A stretch of DNA of 64,000 nt, taken from Paramarasmius palmivorus (taxonomy: Eukaryota > Basidiomycota > Agaricomycetes > Agaricales > Marasmiaceae). The translations under genes and the position numbers were made by a program. Shown piece by piece: positions 44,723 through 56,736 of this stretch. Under the pieces are notes generated by a model. That model did no database searches. It saw only the letters and a program-made list of their open reading frames with translations, and was not told the DNA's origin. Each line of letters opens with the position of its first letter. The first letter of the stretch is position 1. Location of the stretch: contig JAYKXP010000039.1 in assembly GCA_037176845.1 (NCBI GenBank), positions 62,001 to 126,000 on the forward strand, in the 5' to 3' direction.

Positions 44723-47700
44723 ATGAGCGTCTTGCCTAACGCCCAAGGCTCTATCTCCGACTCTGATAGCACAGGGTGGCAGAAGCTGAAAGAGTATGTC
44801 GAAAAAGAGGCAACCTTCTTTCGTGTTCACCTTTTTGCTTTCACTTTCATTCCTCTCATTTGCTCGGGCATATTCTACGCTTCCAATGGGGAGTTCCACA
44901 TCAACTATCTCGACTCTCTTTTCCTTTGTTACTCTGCCATGACAGTGACAGGTCTTTCGGTGGTCAATTTGTCGACACTAACGGCGTGGCAGCAAGTGAT
45001 ATTGTATCTGCTAATGCTTATCGTGCGTGCAAACCTTTCGGAGTGGTGACGTGGAACTGAAGACTATCCTAGGGAGACTTGACAATGGTTGCTTGGATAA
45101 TGGTACTGGTCAGAAAGTGCGTATGGTTTCTCGTGGAGATTCACGGAAAGAGCTGGAGAAGAGCGGGGTACACTGCTCGACATACCTTCGCGCCTAATTT
45201 CCTGTATTTTCTGCGGGATTGACGCTGTTCAGCCTCAAAGTCATGTTCGCGGCGCTAACATTCTTCTACAGGGAATACTTTAAGCGGAAATGCGAATTCG
45301 AATATGTCAGGCGGAAACGCCCAATCAAACGCACAAAATCAATCTTCGAGACCATATCAGGACCTTTCAACGCGATCAGGACTGGCCAGAACGATCCCCT
45401 CCCGAACAATGAGAAGGAAGTTCAGGATGTGCCAGGAATGAAGTTCACTGGACCTACACCAGCTGCGACAATGTTTCCGGACACTTCAGTGCCTTCGACT
45501 AATTCCTTGGGTCTCGTTCCTGACTATACCTCGCAGCCACACAAACACGCTCGTTTCTCCAGCGATGATGGCCATGATCAAGGGATCCTGGACGGTCATG
45601 CCATTCACTCCTCACCAGAGGCTGCTGCCAGCCTTCAGCTATCGCCCGTGATGTCACACCCACCGCTTGGCGTAAACTTCACCTATACTACATCATTGAC
45701 GCCTTCCGCTGCTGCTCGTAGACGAAGACTAGGAACCACTCGTGAAGGAGTCCCTATACCACATCGGACTATGACTGTTCTCAGTAGTGCTGGAAACCCC
45801 ACGCGGTCTACCAATCAAAGGAAGTATCAGGGGCTCGGAGGGTTTCCTGGCCCTTTTGAGCTTGCCAAACTGGCGGCTCGGCGCGTAGCACCATCGGCAT
45901 ATAGGAAGATGGAAAGGAAAATGACAATGCCATACACGACGACGATAGAAGGGAACAAGACACCCTGGCTCAACTTCGATCTTCTAGCTGGAAGAAATTC
46001 CGATTTCTACACGGAGACATTGACCGATGACCAGCTGGAGAGCATCGGCGGAGCTGAATACCTTGCGTTACGATACCTGAGCTACATGGTTCCATTAGTA
46101 CGTTCACCCTGACTGTGAAAATCGCTGACTCTGACGGATGGCATACCTAGTACTTCATTGGAACACAACTAGTGGCCTATCTATTATTTGCGCCATGGAT
46201 TTCGGTGACACATGGATATGACCATGTTTTCGAAGCCCAGCCGAGACTGGTGCAAAAACCCTGGTACGTGAGGTTAGTCGAGAACGAGAACATGTGCTTA
46301 AGCTGGCCTACCAGGTTTTCCTTGTTCCAAGTGATGGGTGCGTACACGGGTGGCGGTCTATCTTTAGTCGACCAGTAAGTTTGACAGTGGCATTATGTTG
46401 GCCCATTTTTGTTAATACACAATCTCCAGAGGGATGCTTCCCTTCCAGCAAGCATATCTTATGATATGTTCGTCGTTTTGATTCATTATTTTCGAAGCGT
46501 GCCTAATTCTTCGGCAGTCGCACTAATCTTTGTTATTCTTGCCGGAAACCATGCCCTCGTGAGTAAATCAACTTTTGAATGGGTGTGAACTGTTCGCTGA
46601 AGCTATTTTAAGCCTATCTTGTGAGCCATCCAACTCTCTTTTGTAGCCTTGACTCTCATCCAGTTATGATGCTGTAAAAAGTCTACGGACTAATAATGTT
46701 GGTGACAGATACATGTTCACCTCGTCCGTGTTACTTACCCTCGCGTTAGATGGATTGGTTCAAGAGTCGCCCGAGAGGGTAGTGACGCAGAGAAAGCATT
46801 CAGCTTCTTGCTCGATCATCCGCGCAGGTGAGATCGGTTTATTCACTATGACATCGAGCATAACTAATTGTCCCTATAACAGATGCTTCATATACCTGTG
46901 AGTAACAGTTACACGTAAGCACGAGCAACCTTCTCCTGATTCTTCAAAGTTTCCCGAGCCACCAAACATGGTTCCTCGTCATTTGCCTAGTTCTTTTTAG
47001 GTAAGTGGGTGAAAGAGGTTCGCGGCTTGGTGTCTTACATCCATTTAGTACTCTGGAATGGATTCTCTTTGAGGTGTTAGGTGCGTTTGCTCTGCCTTAA
47101 AGCTGTCGACTTGATTCAACGATTCTTCTACACTTCTACACGACAGACCTTGGCTTAGAAGCGTATGAAAGCTTACCCGTCGGTGTGCGGATAATCTGCG
47201 GTCTTTTCCAAGGATTGGCCGCTCGGGCTTCGGGGTTCTCAATCGTGTCACTTGCCTCTTTCGCACCTGCACTACAGTACGTTCCCGGGACATCCGATTG
47301 GTTGCAGAACTAATGAATGTTTCGGCCGCCAGATTCCTATACGTCGTCATGATGTACATTGCCGTAAGTTGACATACTTCCCGCGAACCTCGACATACTG
47401 ATGCGTTCCATACGTAGATCTATCCGGTAAGCTAGCTGCTGATGGGTAACGTTTTCGACTGACAAATGTCATTGGAAGATTGCGATAAGCATTCGTTCGA
47501 CCAATACGTATGTCCCTCGTCTATTGGTATGTCCCGGAAAATTAATGTTATGATACCAGATACGAGGAACAATCCCTCGGTGTCTTTGAGCAGCCCCCTG
47601 AAAACGAAGACGAAGAACCACAGGCTCAGGATCTCAAGAACCTCGATGTCGGACAGCGTGTCCACCGGTACGTCGGCTGGCACTTGCGAAAGCAGATGTC

Positions 47701-48197
47701 TGTTGACATATGGTGGCTCGTCTGGGGTGTTTTTCTGGTGACTATTCATCGAGCGAGGCAATATAATGGATCAGGACAAGAAATGGTTTGATACATTCCG
47801 AGTTCTGTTTGAGCTTGTCAGCATTCGGTGGAATCGGGCTTAGTCTTGGAGTGCCCTATGTGAGTCTGCCTTGTACACACGTTGCTTGGGTGCTCTTACT
47901 CATCGGGTTCCCATGCCAAGGATAACTTTTCTTTTGTGGGCGCGATGCGACCGTTATCAAAACTCGTCATCATTGTCATCATGTAGGTGCCAATTGCTGT
48001 ATTGGTTAGTGCTCCACTTAGGGCATGTTTTGTATAGGGTACGCGGCAGACACCGAGGATTGCCTGTAGCGGTCGACCGGGCTGTTATGCTACCCAACGA
48101 ACTCATGCAGCGGAACCAGCGGGAAGAAAGGCTAGCTCAGGCTAGGCAGGCTACTCCTCAGGAACGTACTCCGGAACAGAGCGGCTTGTTTGCATGA
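44723..48197 (+). CDS. TRK1: TRK-type high-affinity potassium transporter
   Basis: Plasma-membrane K+ uptake system of the fungal TRK/HKT family (TrkH domain). The start at 44723 gives MS(V)LPNAQGSISDSDS; TM segments begin with FFRVHLFAFTFIPLICS. First pore region: SLFLCYSAMTVTGLSVVNL. Then GDLTMVAWIMVLVRK and a long hydrophilic loop in the exon at 45219-46099 (FEYVRRKRPIKRTKS, RTMTVLSSAG, SAYRKMERKM). Later come LSYMVPLYFIGTQLVAYLLF, FQVMGAYTGGGLSLVDQ (pore 2), FVILAGNHAL, FLLDHPRRCFIYLFPSHQTW, GLFQGLAARASGFSIVSL (pore 3), FLYVVMMYIA, ELVSAFGGIGLSLGVPY (pore 4), GAMRPLSKLVIIVIM and RGRHRGLPVAVDRAVMLP, to the stop at 48197. About fifteen introns. Near 47775-47830 two compensating one-base shifts are needed (DKKWFDTFRVLFELV / SAFGG), and 46600-46740 is hard to join. 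Confidence 0.85.
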
Positions 48198-48727
48198 TAA
48201 TGTGCATCTTTAGAGGGATTTTTTGTTGATAAGGGTTCTACCGATGTAGATTGTATATATAGATTAATATCCGATAATCTAGAGGTCAAATAGATGCAAC
48301 TTGTCTTGCCGTTCGAGTTCGACGTGCCACGAAAAATGGTTCGCATGGCGCTAGGGTCGGGTCCTACCCCGCATTGGGGTAATGCGGGGTATTTGTCATA
48401 CGCGACTTGCTCTCTTCCGTCTAAGATTGGTTGATTTTCTGTTGCTCTTGAAGTGGTCGTCAATGCTAGAGTCTTCTATGATAGGCAGCTGCTATCGGAG
48501 AAATTCGGTTCATGTAACCAAGTGCGTTGATAGAAGTTTGGAAGCCTCTGACCAAAAAATTTTCCTTGAGGACCCTGTTTTAGCGCTCGCTTATATACGT
48601 GACCCCCGTGACGACACGCTGTCTCCCCAACTTTTCGTTGAACCACCAGGTTCACACTGACAGCGCAGCGCTGTACTAGCCGTGCCCTTTACGCTCAGCT
48701 ACTTGCTTTCGCTCTAGAACTCTCGAA
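48198..48727. other. Intergenic with a perfect hairpin
   Basis: About 530 bp between TRK and the His-rich gene; contains the inverted repeat at 48365-48391. Confidence 0.5.
48365..48391. repeat. Perfect 11-bp inverted repeat with 5-nt loop
   Basis: taccccgcatt, loop ggggt, then aatgcggggta: eleven Watson-Crick pairs without mismatch. It lies 168 bp after the TRK stop and 337 bp before the next start. It could be a paired binding site for a zinc-cluster factor, a terminator-like RNA hairpin, or the trace of a small inverted-repeat element. Confidence 0.7.
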
Positions 48728-49834
48728 ATGGTGAGCAGGCGCCCCATTTGCTTGCAAGCTTCTTTCATTGCCACCCTGGAGCCGGTTTTCGTCCTTCAAA
48801 ATTCCCTTACCTTTGGTCTTTCAAGATTTCTAGACTAACAAAACTGCAGCCTTCTCAGAAAACAGGAGGATCCGACGTTTTGACTGTTCGTGGAACCGAT
48901 GCTCTTCATCATCACGACCACGACCACCGAGACGTCAATAAGAACGCGCAACATGGAGATGCACTGAGAATTATGCTAGGCAGTATTCTGGCACCCGTGA
49001 GTCAAGTTGTCTCATTACTTCTTCAAATCAAGGATAACACGGAAAATTTGCTCAGAAACGACCATCTCTGTCGCATTCTTCGTCTGGGACGGCAAGCCCG
49101 GCCCATTCTTTTTCTCACTCGAGTCCAACAAACTCAGCACCCCAACACGCCTCTGCTAACCCGTTGACACCACATCATCCATTTGGATATCCACATGTGC
49201 ATCCGTATCCACCATATCCACACACTCCTTCACACCACTCACATCCTCACCATCCACATCCTCACCACTCACACTCTCACCCTGCTCACCATGCGCCAGG
49301 CCATCAGCAAAGCCATGGACAGAGTCTCCCACGTACTCCATCGAAACTGGGCCTCAGCTCAGTCAGTATCATCTCTTTTGATCGCCTAGATTTCATTTCT
49401 GATCACCCTTGATGGTCACCATCTGTTGCAGGAACACGACAAGGGGGCATGTCCACCCACTAGTTCGAGCGCCCATTCAAGCCAACACCCGTCTCCTATT
49501 TATGAAGCGCCGTCGTTCTTCAGCCCACGACCAGGTCGCATGTCAAGGAGTGCCAGCACTGCAAACTCTATTCCACGCCTCCCATCTAGTGGCCAAGTGA
49601 CCTCTTCCGATCATCATGCTCCCGTCGAATCACCGATTCCCGTCAGTGCCAGTGCCCCAGAAATCATCGTCACTGCAAATCCGTCAAGTCCAGTTCCGGC
49701 CAGTTGATATGCTTCCTCGCTCCAATGGGAACTCACTGCCTGGATCCGGCTCAGGTACCCCCAAGAACAAGTTCATTGAAACTTTGGAAGGTAAAAGTGC
49801 TTGGGATGCACTAATCCATGGATCATTCTCTTAG
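48728..49834 (+). CDS. His/Ser/Pro-rich disordered protein with conserved C-terminus
   Basis: Exons: 48728-48730 (ATG only), about 48850-48996, about 49058-49357, and about 49433 onward. It starts MPSQKTGGSDVLTVRGTD, then HHHDHDHRDVNKN and DALRIMLGSILAP. After the intron come KRPSLSHSSSGTASPAH, LTPHHPFGYPHVHPYPPYP and a striking HPHHPHPHHSHSHP run. Ser/Pro-rich sequence follows and the end is GTPKNKFIETLEGKSAWDAL, then IHGSFS. A one-base shift near 49705-49712 is needed to join SSPVPAS to VDMLPRSNG. No TM segment or signal peptide. The FIETLEGKSAWDALIHG ending looks like a short interaction motif conserved in mushrooms (memory, uncertain). Function unknown. Confidence 0.6.
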
Positions 49835-50060
49835 AGGTCCTTGGCAGGCAAGACGAGCGCTGTGAGTCATGCAGTGCTAGATTCATGGTTTTTATATCGC
49901 ACTCCACGGACATGCATGTTACTGTACGAACGATACAGTTGTAACTCCATAGCTGTTGTAAGTTTATCCATCCTGTAAAAGCCTTGTTATTAAGTAGCCA
50001 TTACAATCCTATACCGTACCCCGCTTACCTTTTAGTCATTATTAAGTTCCTTTTCTATGT

Positions 50061-52033
50061 TCACGATGGGAATATCATAGTTTTGATTTCGGAAATCTCG
50101 ACGAACTCTTCAGTGACTTTCTCATCGCCAAACTCTGCGTGAACGTCGAATGAGACGATCGTAGACTTGATTTCTGTTGAATAGAAACTGTATCCTGCCG
50201 TCGGGGGTATATTCGTATTGAGAGGGACATCAATGATTGCAGTTACCGGTAAACGTATATTCGGAACGTCGAGGTCGTACGCTTCGAGGTAGAGTCGCGT
50301 TGGCTGTAATTCGGTGCGAACCTACATGGTGAACACGTCAGTGTTATAAGCAGCGGAATTACTGGTCACAGCGTACCCCAATGGTGATAAACCTAACAAG
50401 CGCTCCATCTCTAAACGTCGTGTAGCTCCTGACGGGATCAAACAGAACCTTATCTTGAGAGATTGGATACACCGACAACATTCCATCCACGACAACCGTT
50501 TCCGATATGCCATCATTCTCGTTGACCTCAAACCAATACTTCGAGACGGAATACGACGCGTTTACCGAGGCCTCGAATTGATATTTTGTAGCGTCCATGC
50601 CATGGAGTGCAAAGCCGTTTCCACCAACGAAACCACCACGATCACCAATGGAGAATGAATCAATGGGTGTAGCAGAGCAACCATTGGTAGGACACAAGGG
50701 CAAGGTGCTTTCTTCGTTGACATTCCAGAATAGTGTAACAGTGCGGTTCGGATTGAAGGTTGGATTCAAAAGCTGTGGACGCCGACATCAGTGGCGTGGC
50801 GCTTATTTGCAGTCTCGAGAAGAATCCTACCCTAAGCGATGTCGTTAATGTCAAAGTGTCGTTCGAGGGGAATAGCCTCGTTTTGCCGACTTTGTTCTCA
50901 ATGGGTTGAATCACCTCAGTAAGGGCCACATTTTGGGGTACGGTGTTGATCATCCGCTCAATGAGTCTCGCACAAGCTGAATCGAAGGCACCTTCTGAGG
51001 TAAGGCTAGTGATTTAAAGAGACGATTCAGTTGATAGTGATCAGACAGTGAAGGGAGTACATACCCTTGCATAGTCACATTCCCGTCACTTTCAAAAATA
51101 CGTAAATCAGACCTCTTCGTGATATTGTTGCCAATGACCAGAGGATTTGGGGTAGATCCGTCCAAATACCCTGTTACTCTAATGAAGATACGTGAGCTCC
51201 CGCGCTTCAGCAGAGAAAAAGCTCCTTACACAGTGTTGTCGTACATCTGCGCTCCGTGAAATAGCTCGAATCTTTCGTTGACAATATCCGGAAAATCTGC
51301 ACGGCTGACACCACCGACCGCATGGCCACACGCTACGAGCTGGATCATTTCTGTTTGCGTAAAACCTTGTCGCTTGAACGATGCAATGTGAGATTCAAGG
51401 TCCTGCTGTGGCTCTGGAACCCCAGGGACCCCCGCAGATACCGCGTCGATGCGACCAGCCCTGTACGGGATCAGAGGACCACCACATGACGGATATGCAA
51501 ACACACAACCCATTGCAATCAAGTCAGCCACTGCACGAGACGCATTATTAGTGGGGGAGGTGTGAAGAGACCCAACAAAGTAAACTCACGACTAGCAAAC
51601 GGCCTAACATGGGGGCGAAAGTCGTTCAAGGATTTTCCATGCCAGCGCCAACATTCTGTATGGTATTGATCAAGATGGGCCTTTCTCAGGAGATCCATGC
51701 AACATGAAGCGTACCTCGGGCCTGCCTAGTTCAGCTCGAATGCTGGCATCGAGACCGCCAGTGCCGTCTTCTACATTGTGCGTCGCCATGTCGTGGTAAG
51801 CCTAGTTGAGAGTTAAAATATACTCATGAGTAAATGTCAAACAGAATACTTACAAGCCGAATCCATTGAGCTGCAACGGTGCTTGAATCCCTCTCACTGC
51901 AGTTCACAGTAACGAACGAGAGTAAAGTCTCTTCATAGAGAAGGCCTTCAAGATAGTCGATTTTCAAAGAATTGATATTTTGGGAGGCGACCACTAGAGC
52001 ATTTAAGATGGCAAGAACGGCCGCAGTGCGCAT
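50061..52033 (-). CDS. Secreted heme peroxidase with large C-terminal extension
   Basis: Plant/fungal-superfamily heme peroxidase. The start at 52033 gives a signal peptide (MRTAAVLAILNALVVAS). Distal side: AQWIRLAYHDMATHN with the R-L-A-Y-H-D core (distal Arg and His), then GTGGLDASIRAELGRPE. RADLIAMGCVFAYPSCGGP, PYRAGRIDAVSAG and FTQTEMIQLVACGHAVGGVS (proximal His) complete the heme pocket, followed by FDNTV-like MYDNTV and YLDGSTPNPLVIGN. Beyond it lies an extra C-terminal region of nearly 300 residues with beta-strand character (NPNRTVTLFWNVNEESTLP, DRGGFVGGNGFALHGMDAT, YWFEVNENDGISETVVVDG, GALVRFITIG, YLEAYDLDVPNIRLPVTAI). It ends at 50061. About eight introns, no frame problem found. 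No Mn-site or exposed-Trp lignin peroxidase features were recognised. Confidence 0.82.
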
Positions 52034-52495
52034 CAGGCAGTTTGAGAGCGAAGCTAGTGAAGAGGAAAAGAGATATGGTTGAGGTGCGACACCACTGAGA
52101 ATTTATATGAAAGTACAACTTACGGGATTGTGCCACCCTGCAATCAATTCGGTTGTGCTGCGTGGGTGAAGAGACTCGAGAGGAAGATGGTTATCGTTTC
52201 TTTGTCTAGATCTTGACATTTTCGCTGGATTCGAGATTTATGAACGGAAAGGGGAGCGCAATAGTCGGAATTGAGCGTGCTAATGATATGATTCCATATC
52301 CGATTGGAAGGAATAAATGCAAGCCAGAAAAGTTGAATGAGCGTCCGGAACAAGTTGCTATTAGGTTACAATGTTTACAAGGCTTGGCCCGTGCGTGAGA
52401 ATCGTCGGCCTTTTCTAGCCGCAATCCCGTTAAACGGTTAACCGTGACTTCGAGTGAAGCTTCCACTATCTTCAATCTTGAGAAAAGAACGCGAA
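52034..52495. promoter_or_regulatory. Divergent promoter: peroxidase / polysaccharide deacetylase
   Basis: About 460 bp between the two divergent starts; both encode secreted or carbohydrate-related enzymes, so shared control is possible. No TATA box is clear. Confidence 0.35.
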
Positions 52496-54254
52496 ATGCC
52501 AGCCAAACGAGTTTTGATAGGATTCGGAGTTGACGTCGATGCGGTTGCGGGATGGTACAATCGTTCACTTTGGTAACGGTTGAAACTGATAAGCCCAATA
52601 ATTCATACAGGTTGGGTTCCTACGGAGGGCAAGATTCCCCTCTTGATATCTCCAGAGTGAGTCTATTCTTGTGTTGCTATATAACTGACACTTCGTTGAC
52701 ATGCGCGAGCAGGGGATGTTTGCGGGTGAAGTAGGCACGCCAAGGCTTATAAAACTCTTCAAGAAATACGGTATACAAGTGCGCCGTTCATCTTCACTTT
52801 TCATGAACGGCATTGATTTCTCCAACAGACCACCTGGTTTATTCCAGGTAAGTACGGCTACACTATCAAGTGTGGTATAACTCCAAAGCATTCGTAGGTC
52901 ATAGTCTTGAGACGTTCCCCAAAGAAATGGCAGCTGTTCGTGATGCTGGCCATGAAATGTATGTTACCCCCAGAACTCCTTGCACTGAGTACTGATGGCT
53001 CATAAGTGGTCTCCACGGATACTCTCACGAAGTGCGTAGTATACCTCTTAGAACGAGCGAACTAGCTGAATATTAATGCTCACGGCAGAATCCAACGGCT
53101 TTGAGTGTGCAACAACAGGCGGACATCCTTGATTACACATACAAGCTTCTGACCGACTTCAACAATGGTATACCCCCGAAAGTGCGTACAACCTTGCTGC
53201 TTTTTCTCCTCCCTTCATCTCTTTCGGCTAGGGAAGCGTCGCTCCTTGGTGGGAGACCTAGCAAGGAAGGTGTCGATCTCCTTTTGGAGAAAGGGATCGA
53301 ATACGGTGAGTACTAAGACGGCTTGTGTGCTGCCACCCATTCGAATGCTCAACGCAAAATCCTAGACCACTCGAGTATGGGCCATGAGTGAGCTTTTGTT
53401 CGATACGCAAGGAGCCTTTTCTTATACCATGAAGCTGCCAGGCCTATTTCATGCGCGATGAAGATCGGTGGACCAAGATCGACTACAATGCAACAGCTTC
53501 GACGTGGATGAAACCTCTAATCAAAGGAAGCGAAACTGGTCTTGGTGCGTGCTTGCATTATCCTCGCCATTTTGGGGCTGATTTACCTTCATTCAGTTCA
53601 AATTCCAGGTAACTGGTACGTTTTCTTTGCGCTCGTTTCGTGCATTCAAGCTTATCTGCGTGGGATACAGGTACCTGGATGACTTGCCCCCGATGATGTG
53701 AGGGCCAATCCTACCCATGAGAGTATCTGTCTAAATCCCACCACTAGGTTCATCAAAGCTAGTCCGAATTCGCATGGCTACGTACGCAGCCTCCTTCGGA
53801 TGCAGAGCACCTTGCTAATTCATTGACAGGTCAATCCCCGCGATCTGGAGGAAATCTGGAAAGACATGTTCACATACTGCTACAGGTGAATATCGATGGT
53901 GCTTGAGGCTCGTACTTGCTAAGATTGATCTGCAGAGAAGAGGAGGAATTCATATTTCCGATTACTATTCATCCGGATGTTAGCGGGTAAATTCACAGCG
54001 CCTTCTCGAGAGATAAGGATTGACCAATTTCGCAGGCGCCCGCAAGTCTTGCTCATGCTGGTCAGTCTTATTCTATTTTCAATTGCTTTCGGTATTGAAA
54101 GAGGTCTGGTGATTAGGAGCGGTTCATCGAATGGGTCAATACCCACGAGAACGTCCATTGGGTTCCCATGATTCAGATGGCTAACGAATTTCGGGCCAAG
54201 AATAAGCCAGCAGCCGGAGCTAAGATGCCCCAGGGTTTCCAGGAGAAAGATTGA
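52496..54254 (+). CDS. NodB-type polysaccharide deacetylase family protein (PgdA-like)
   Basis: Carbohydrate-esterase-4 fold enzyme of the cytosolic PgdA/PuuE-like branch rather than a secreted chitin deacetylase, since MPAKRVLIGFGVDVDAVAGW is not a signal peptide but already holds the first metal Asp (GVDVDAV). Then GSYGGQDSPLDISR, GMFAGEVGTPRLIKLFKKYG, TTWFIPGHSLETFPKEM and RDAGHEIGLHGYSHENP, which contains the H-x3-H metal pair. Then SVQQQADILDYTYKLL, FFMRDEDRWTKIDYN, LVQIPGNWYLDDLPPMMF, VNPRDLEEIWKDMFTYCYRE, FIFPITIHPDVSGRPQVLL (catalytic His region), RFIEWVNTHENVHWVPM and MANEFRAKNK, stop at 54252-54254. About ten short introns, joined in phase. Substrate unknown; relatives act on peptidoglycan-like or small amide compounds. 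Confidence 0.82.
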
Positions 54255-54486
54255 GTGACAGTGAACGCTGACGCTACTCAACTTCGAAGCTTGAATATGG
54301 ATTAATGAACGCCATGTCGACCGTGTATATACTTGTGAAGGAGCACCACATGTTTCTGAATTTGTCTTCGCGGAGCGGACTGCACAATCAGGTGATGCAT
54401 CGGAAGCAGTGAGCGATAGTTATCTTTCCAGATTTGAAAATTGATTGTAACCTCTGCGCTTTCTAGCAACGATATCCGACCTGCAA

Positions 54487-56560
54487 ATGTATCCGAATAC
54501 CCACCTACATGATGAACTGGCCAGGAATTCCGGAAGAGTTACTGTCGAGACGCGATTCGGGTCTGTCACTGGGGGAAGGGCGGATAACGGCGCTGCTGTA
54601 TTTCTAGGTGAGTCGGGGTTATCCAATGATTAGATTAGCGCGATACTGAGGATCCTCTTATCTCAGAAATTCCCTATGCTCTACCACCAAAGCGTTTTGA
54701 AGATCCAAGGCCACTCCCGGCAGACTTCCGCTACGAAGAGAAGGTGTACATTCAGGAAGCAACTTGTGCGAATGTTTTACACGTCTTGCTTGAAGTCCTC
54801 TCATCTCACTGATTATAGATTGTTTCCAACCTCTCAACGATGGACAGGCTCGAGGTATGGTTGAACATCCCTCGCCAACAATGCGGCATGTCACGATATT
54901 ATGTTGAACAGATAAACCTTTCGAAGATAAAGTAGGCTTCGGGAAGCCTTCCGAGAACCCGTGCGTAATGCTTGTCTATCGGCCGATATTGTTCTAATTC
55001 ACAAATAGGTTGTTCTGCAATATCGTCGCACCTCCCTCTTTCCCCGACAGTGGTGGTCCCTTCCCCGTGAAAGTCTACATCCATGGCGGGTACATAGCTT
55101 TTAATCTCTCCTCGGGCTTCTACTTGACATCTTGCTAGGTTCCTCCAATTTGGCTCCCCACACGGTCTTGGTAATCAAGCTCAATACATTGTTGCCTGAT
55201 CGCTCAATTGTACGCGTCAACATTGGGTATAGACTCTCAGCCTTTGGCTTCTTGGCATGCGAGAGTCCAGACGCAAAGTTGACGGGAAATTATGGATTCA
55301 AAGATCAATGGGTTGCTAGAGTGGGTAAAAGAGAACATCCAAAGCTTTGGTGGTGCGTTCGATTCCGCTTACAGGGAGTACTGCTCACATAGTGATCTGT
55401 TTCAGGGATCCCAACGACATTCAAATAATTCGGTCTTTCTGCAGGTTAGACAGCTGCTGAAGGTCTACACAGTGCCCTGATATATGTATATCACAGGTGC
55501 ACACTCTGTTCATCAATTGTTGCACCACGCTTCACACCTTCCTGATGGCAAGAGCTCGCCGTTTCATTCCGCGATTCTTATGTCAAATGCCATTGCGTAG
55601 GTCATGTATCATGCCTGACTGAAGCTACTAGGATTGCTCATCAGTGCCCGTATAAAGAACAGCTCCCAAAACACCTACCGAGCTTTGCCCTCAATATGAT
55701 GCCTTATGCACTGCTCTCGGGCTCTCGCCTCAAGACCCAAATACATTGTCTACACTTCGGGATCCTCTGAAGGTATCAGCACAGCGGATCTGTCGAGTCA
55801 TCGAAACTGACGCTTTGGGTGTGGAACACGGAACCTTTCGTGGCTGTGTGGAAGATACCTGGCTGCCTTCATCTCCGGATGCAATGGAATGGCAGCGCTC
55901 AGGTGGGCTTGCGCGGAGTCTTTTGGCCAAAGGTGTCAAGAGCATTGTCATAGGCGATTTGACCGAGGAATGGTACTTGTACTCGATTGCACACCCTACG
56001 CTTTCTCCCAAGGACATCAAGTTAAACTTATTGCGATACTATCAGGAGCCTTTGGTCGATAAAATGATGAGTCGGTACAAACAGCTCCCAGACGATGCGG
56101 GAGAGAAGGAGAGTACGAGACTGTTCGGAGATATCCTCAGTGACTGGCAGGTCCATTTACCAGTGCGGCTATTTGCAAGGGATATGCATCGTGCTGGATT
56201 TCCTGTCTTGCGTTATCTGATACGATGGACACCCGAGCAAGCTAGATCAGAAGGTACGCACATATGATGCTTGCAGACAATCATAGGGCTAACATCCAGG
56301 TAGGATACGTGACTCATGGCAGTGATACAACTATCTGGCATTATCGTTTACCGGTACTGGAAGAGCAGGATGCTGTGGTCGCCAAGGCATGGTTAGACCG
56401 AATTGACGAAGAAGTTAGAGCAATTGAAGCAGCAGGAAAGCCGCTGATGGATACACGGAAGGTATTAGCTCTGAAAGTTGACAAGAGCATCGAATGGGAT
56501 GACGACGAGATGTGGGAAGAAAAGATGGAACTGTCTGATGTGGTTGAGGGTACTAAATAA
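54487..56560 (+). CDS. Type-B carboxylesterase/lipase, frame lesions near active site
   Basis: Alpha/beta-hydrolase of the carboxylesterase type-B family. Start MYPNTHLHDELARNSG at 54487, then VETRFGSVTGGRADNG, EIPYALPPKRFEDPRPLP, CNIVAPPSFPDSGGPFPVK, VYIHGG (oxyanion hole), RSIVRVNIGYRLSAFGFLA, NYGFKDQWVA, LEWVKENIQSFGG, and the nucleophile elbow FGLSAGAHSVHQLLHH. A middle part (TDALGVEHGTFRGCVEDTW, SIVIGDLTEEWYLYSIAHP, DILSDWQVHLPVRLFARD) leads to YVTHGSDTTIWHY, which carries the likely catalytic His; stop at 56560. No signal peptide, so intracellular. Two single-base shifts are needed, between QWVA and LEWVK (about 55315) and just before FGLSAG (about 55433-55437); without them the catalytic Ser exon is out of frame. 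Confidence 0.75.
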
Positions 56561-56736
56561 CGGGGCAGTGGGAGGTAGCAAGACCTAAATGCAATTTATT
56601 GCAAAGTCTATAACTGCCACCCGAATGTCTTCTTAAGACTTGGGAATTTTTGCTATCGCTTTGAGAGTGGGCTATGTGATTAATTCCGTCCGAGATAGTG
56701 TAGAATGTATGGGGTAGATCATATTGCGCGGTATAT

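Noticed and set aside
50061..56560. Peroxidase, deacetylase and esterase as a biosynthetic gene cluster
   Set aside because: No backbone synthase (PKS, NRPS, terpene synthase), regulator or transporter accompanies them.
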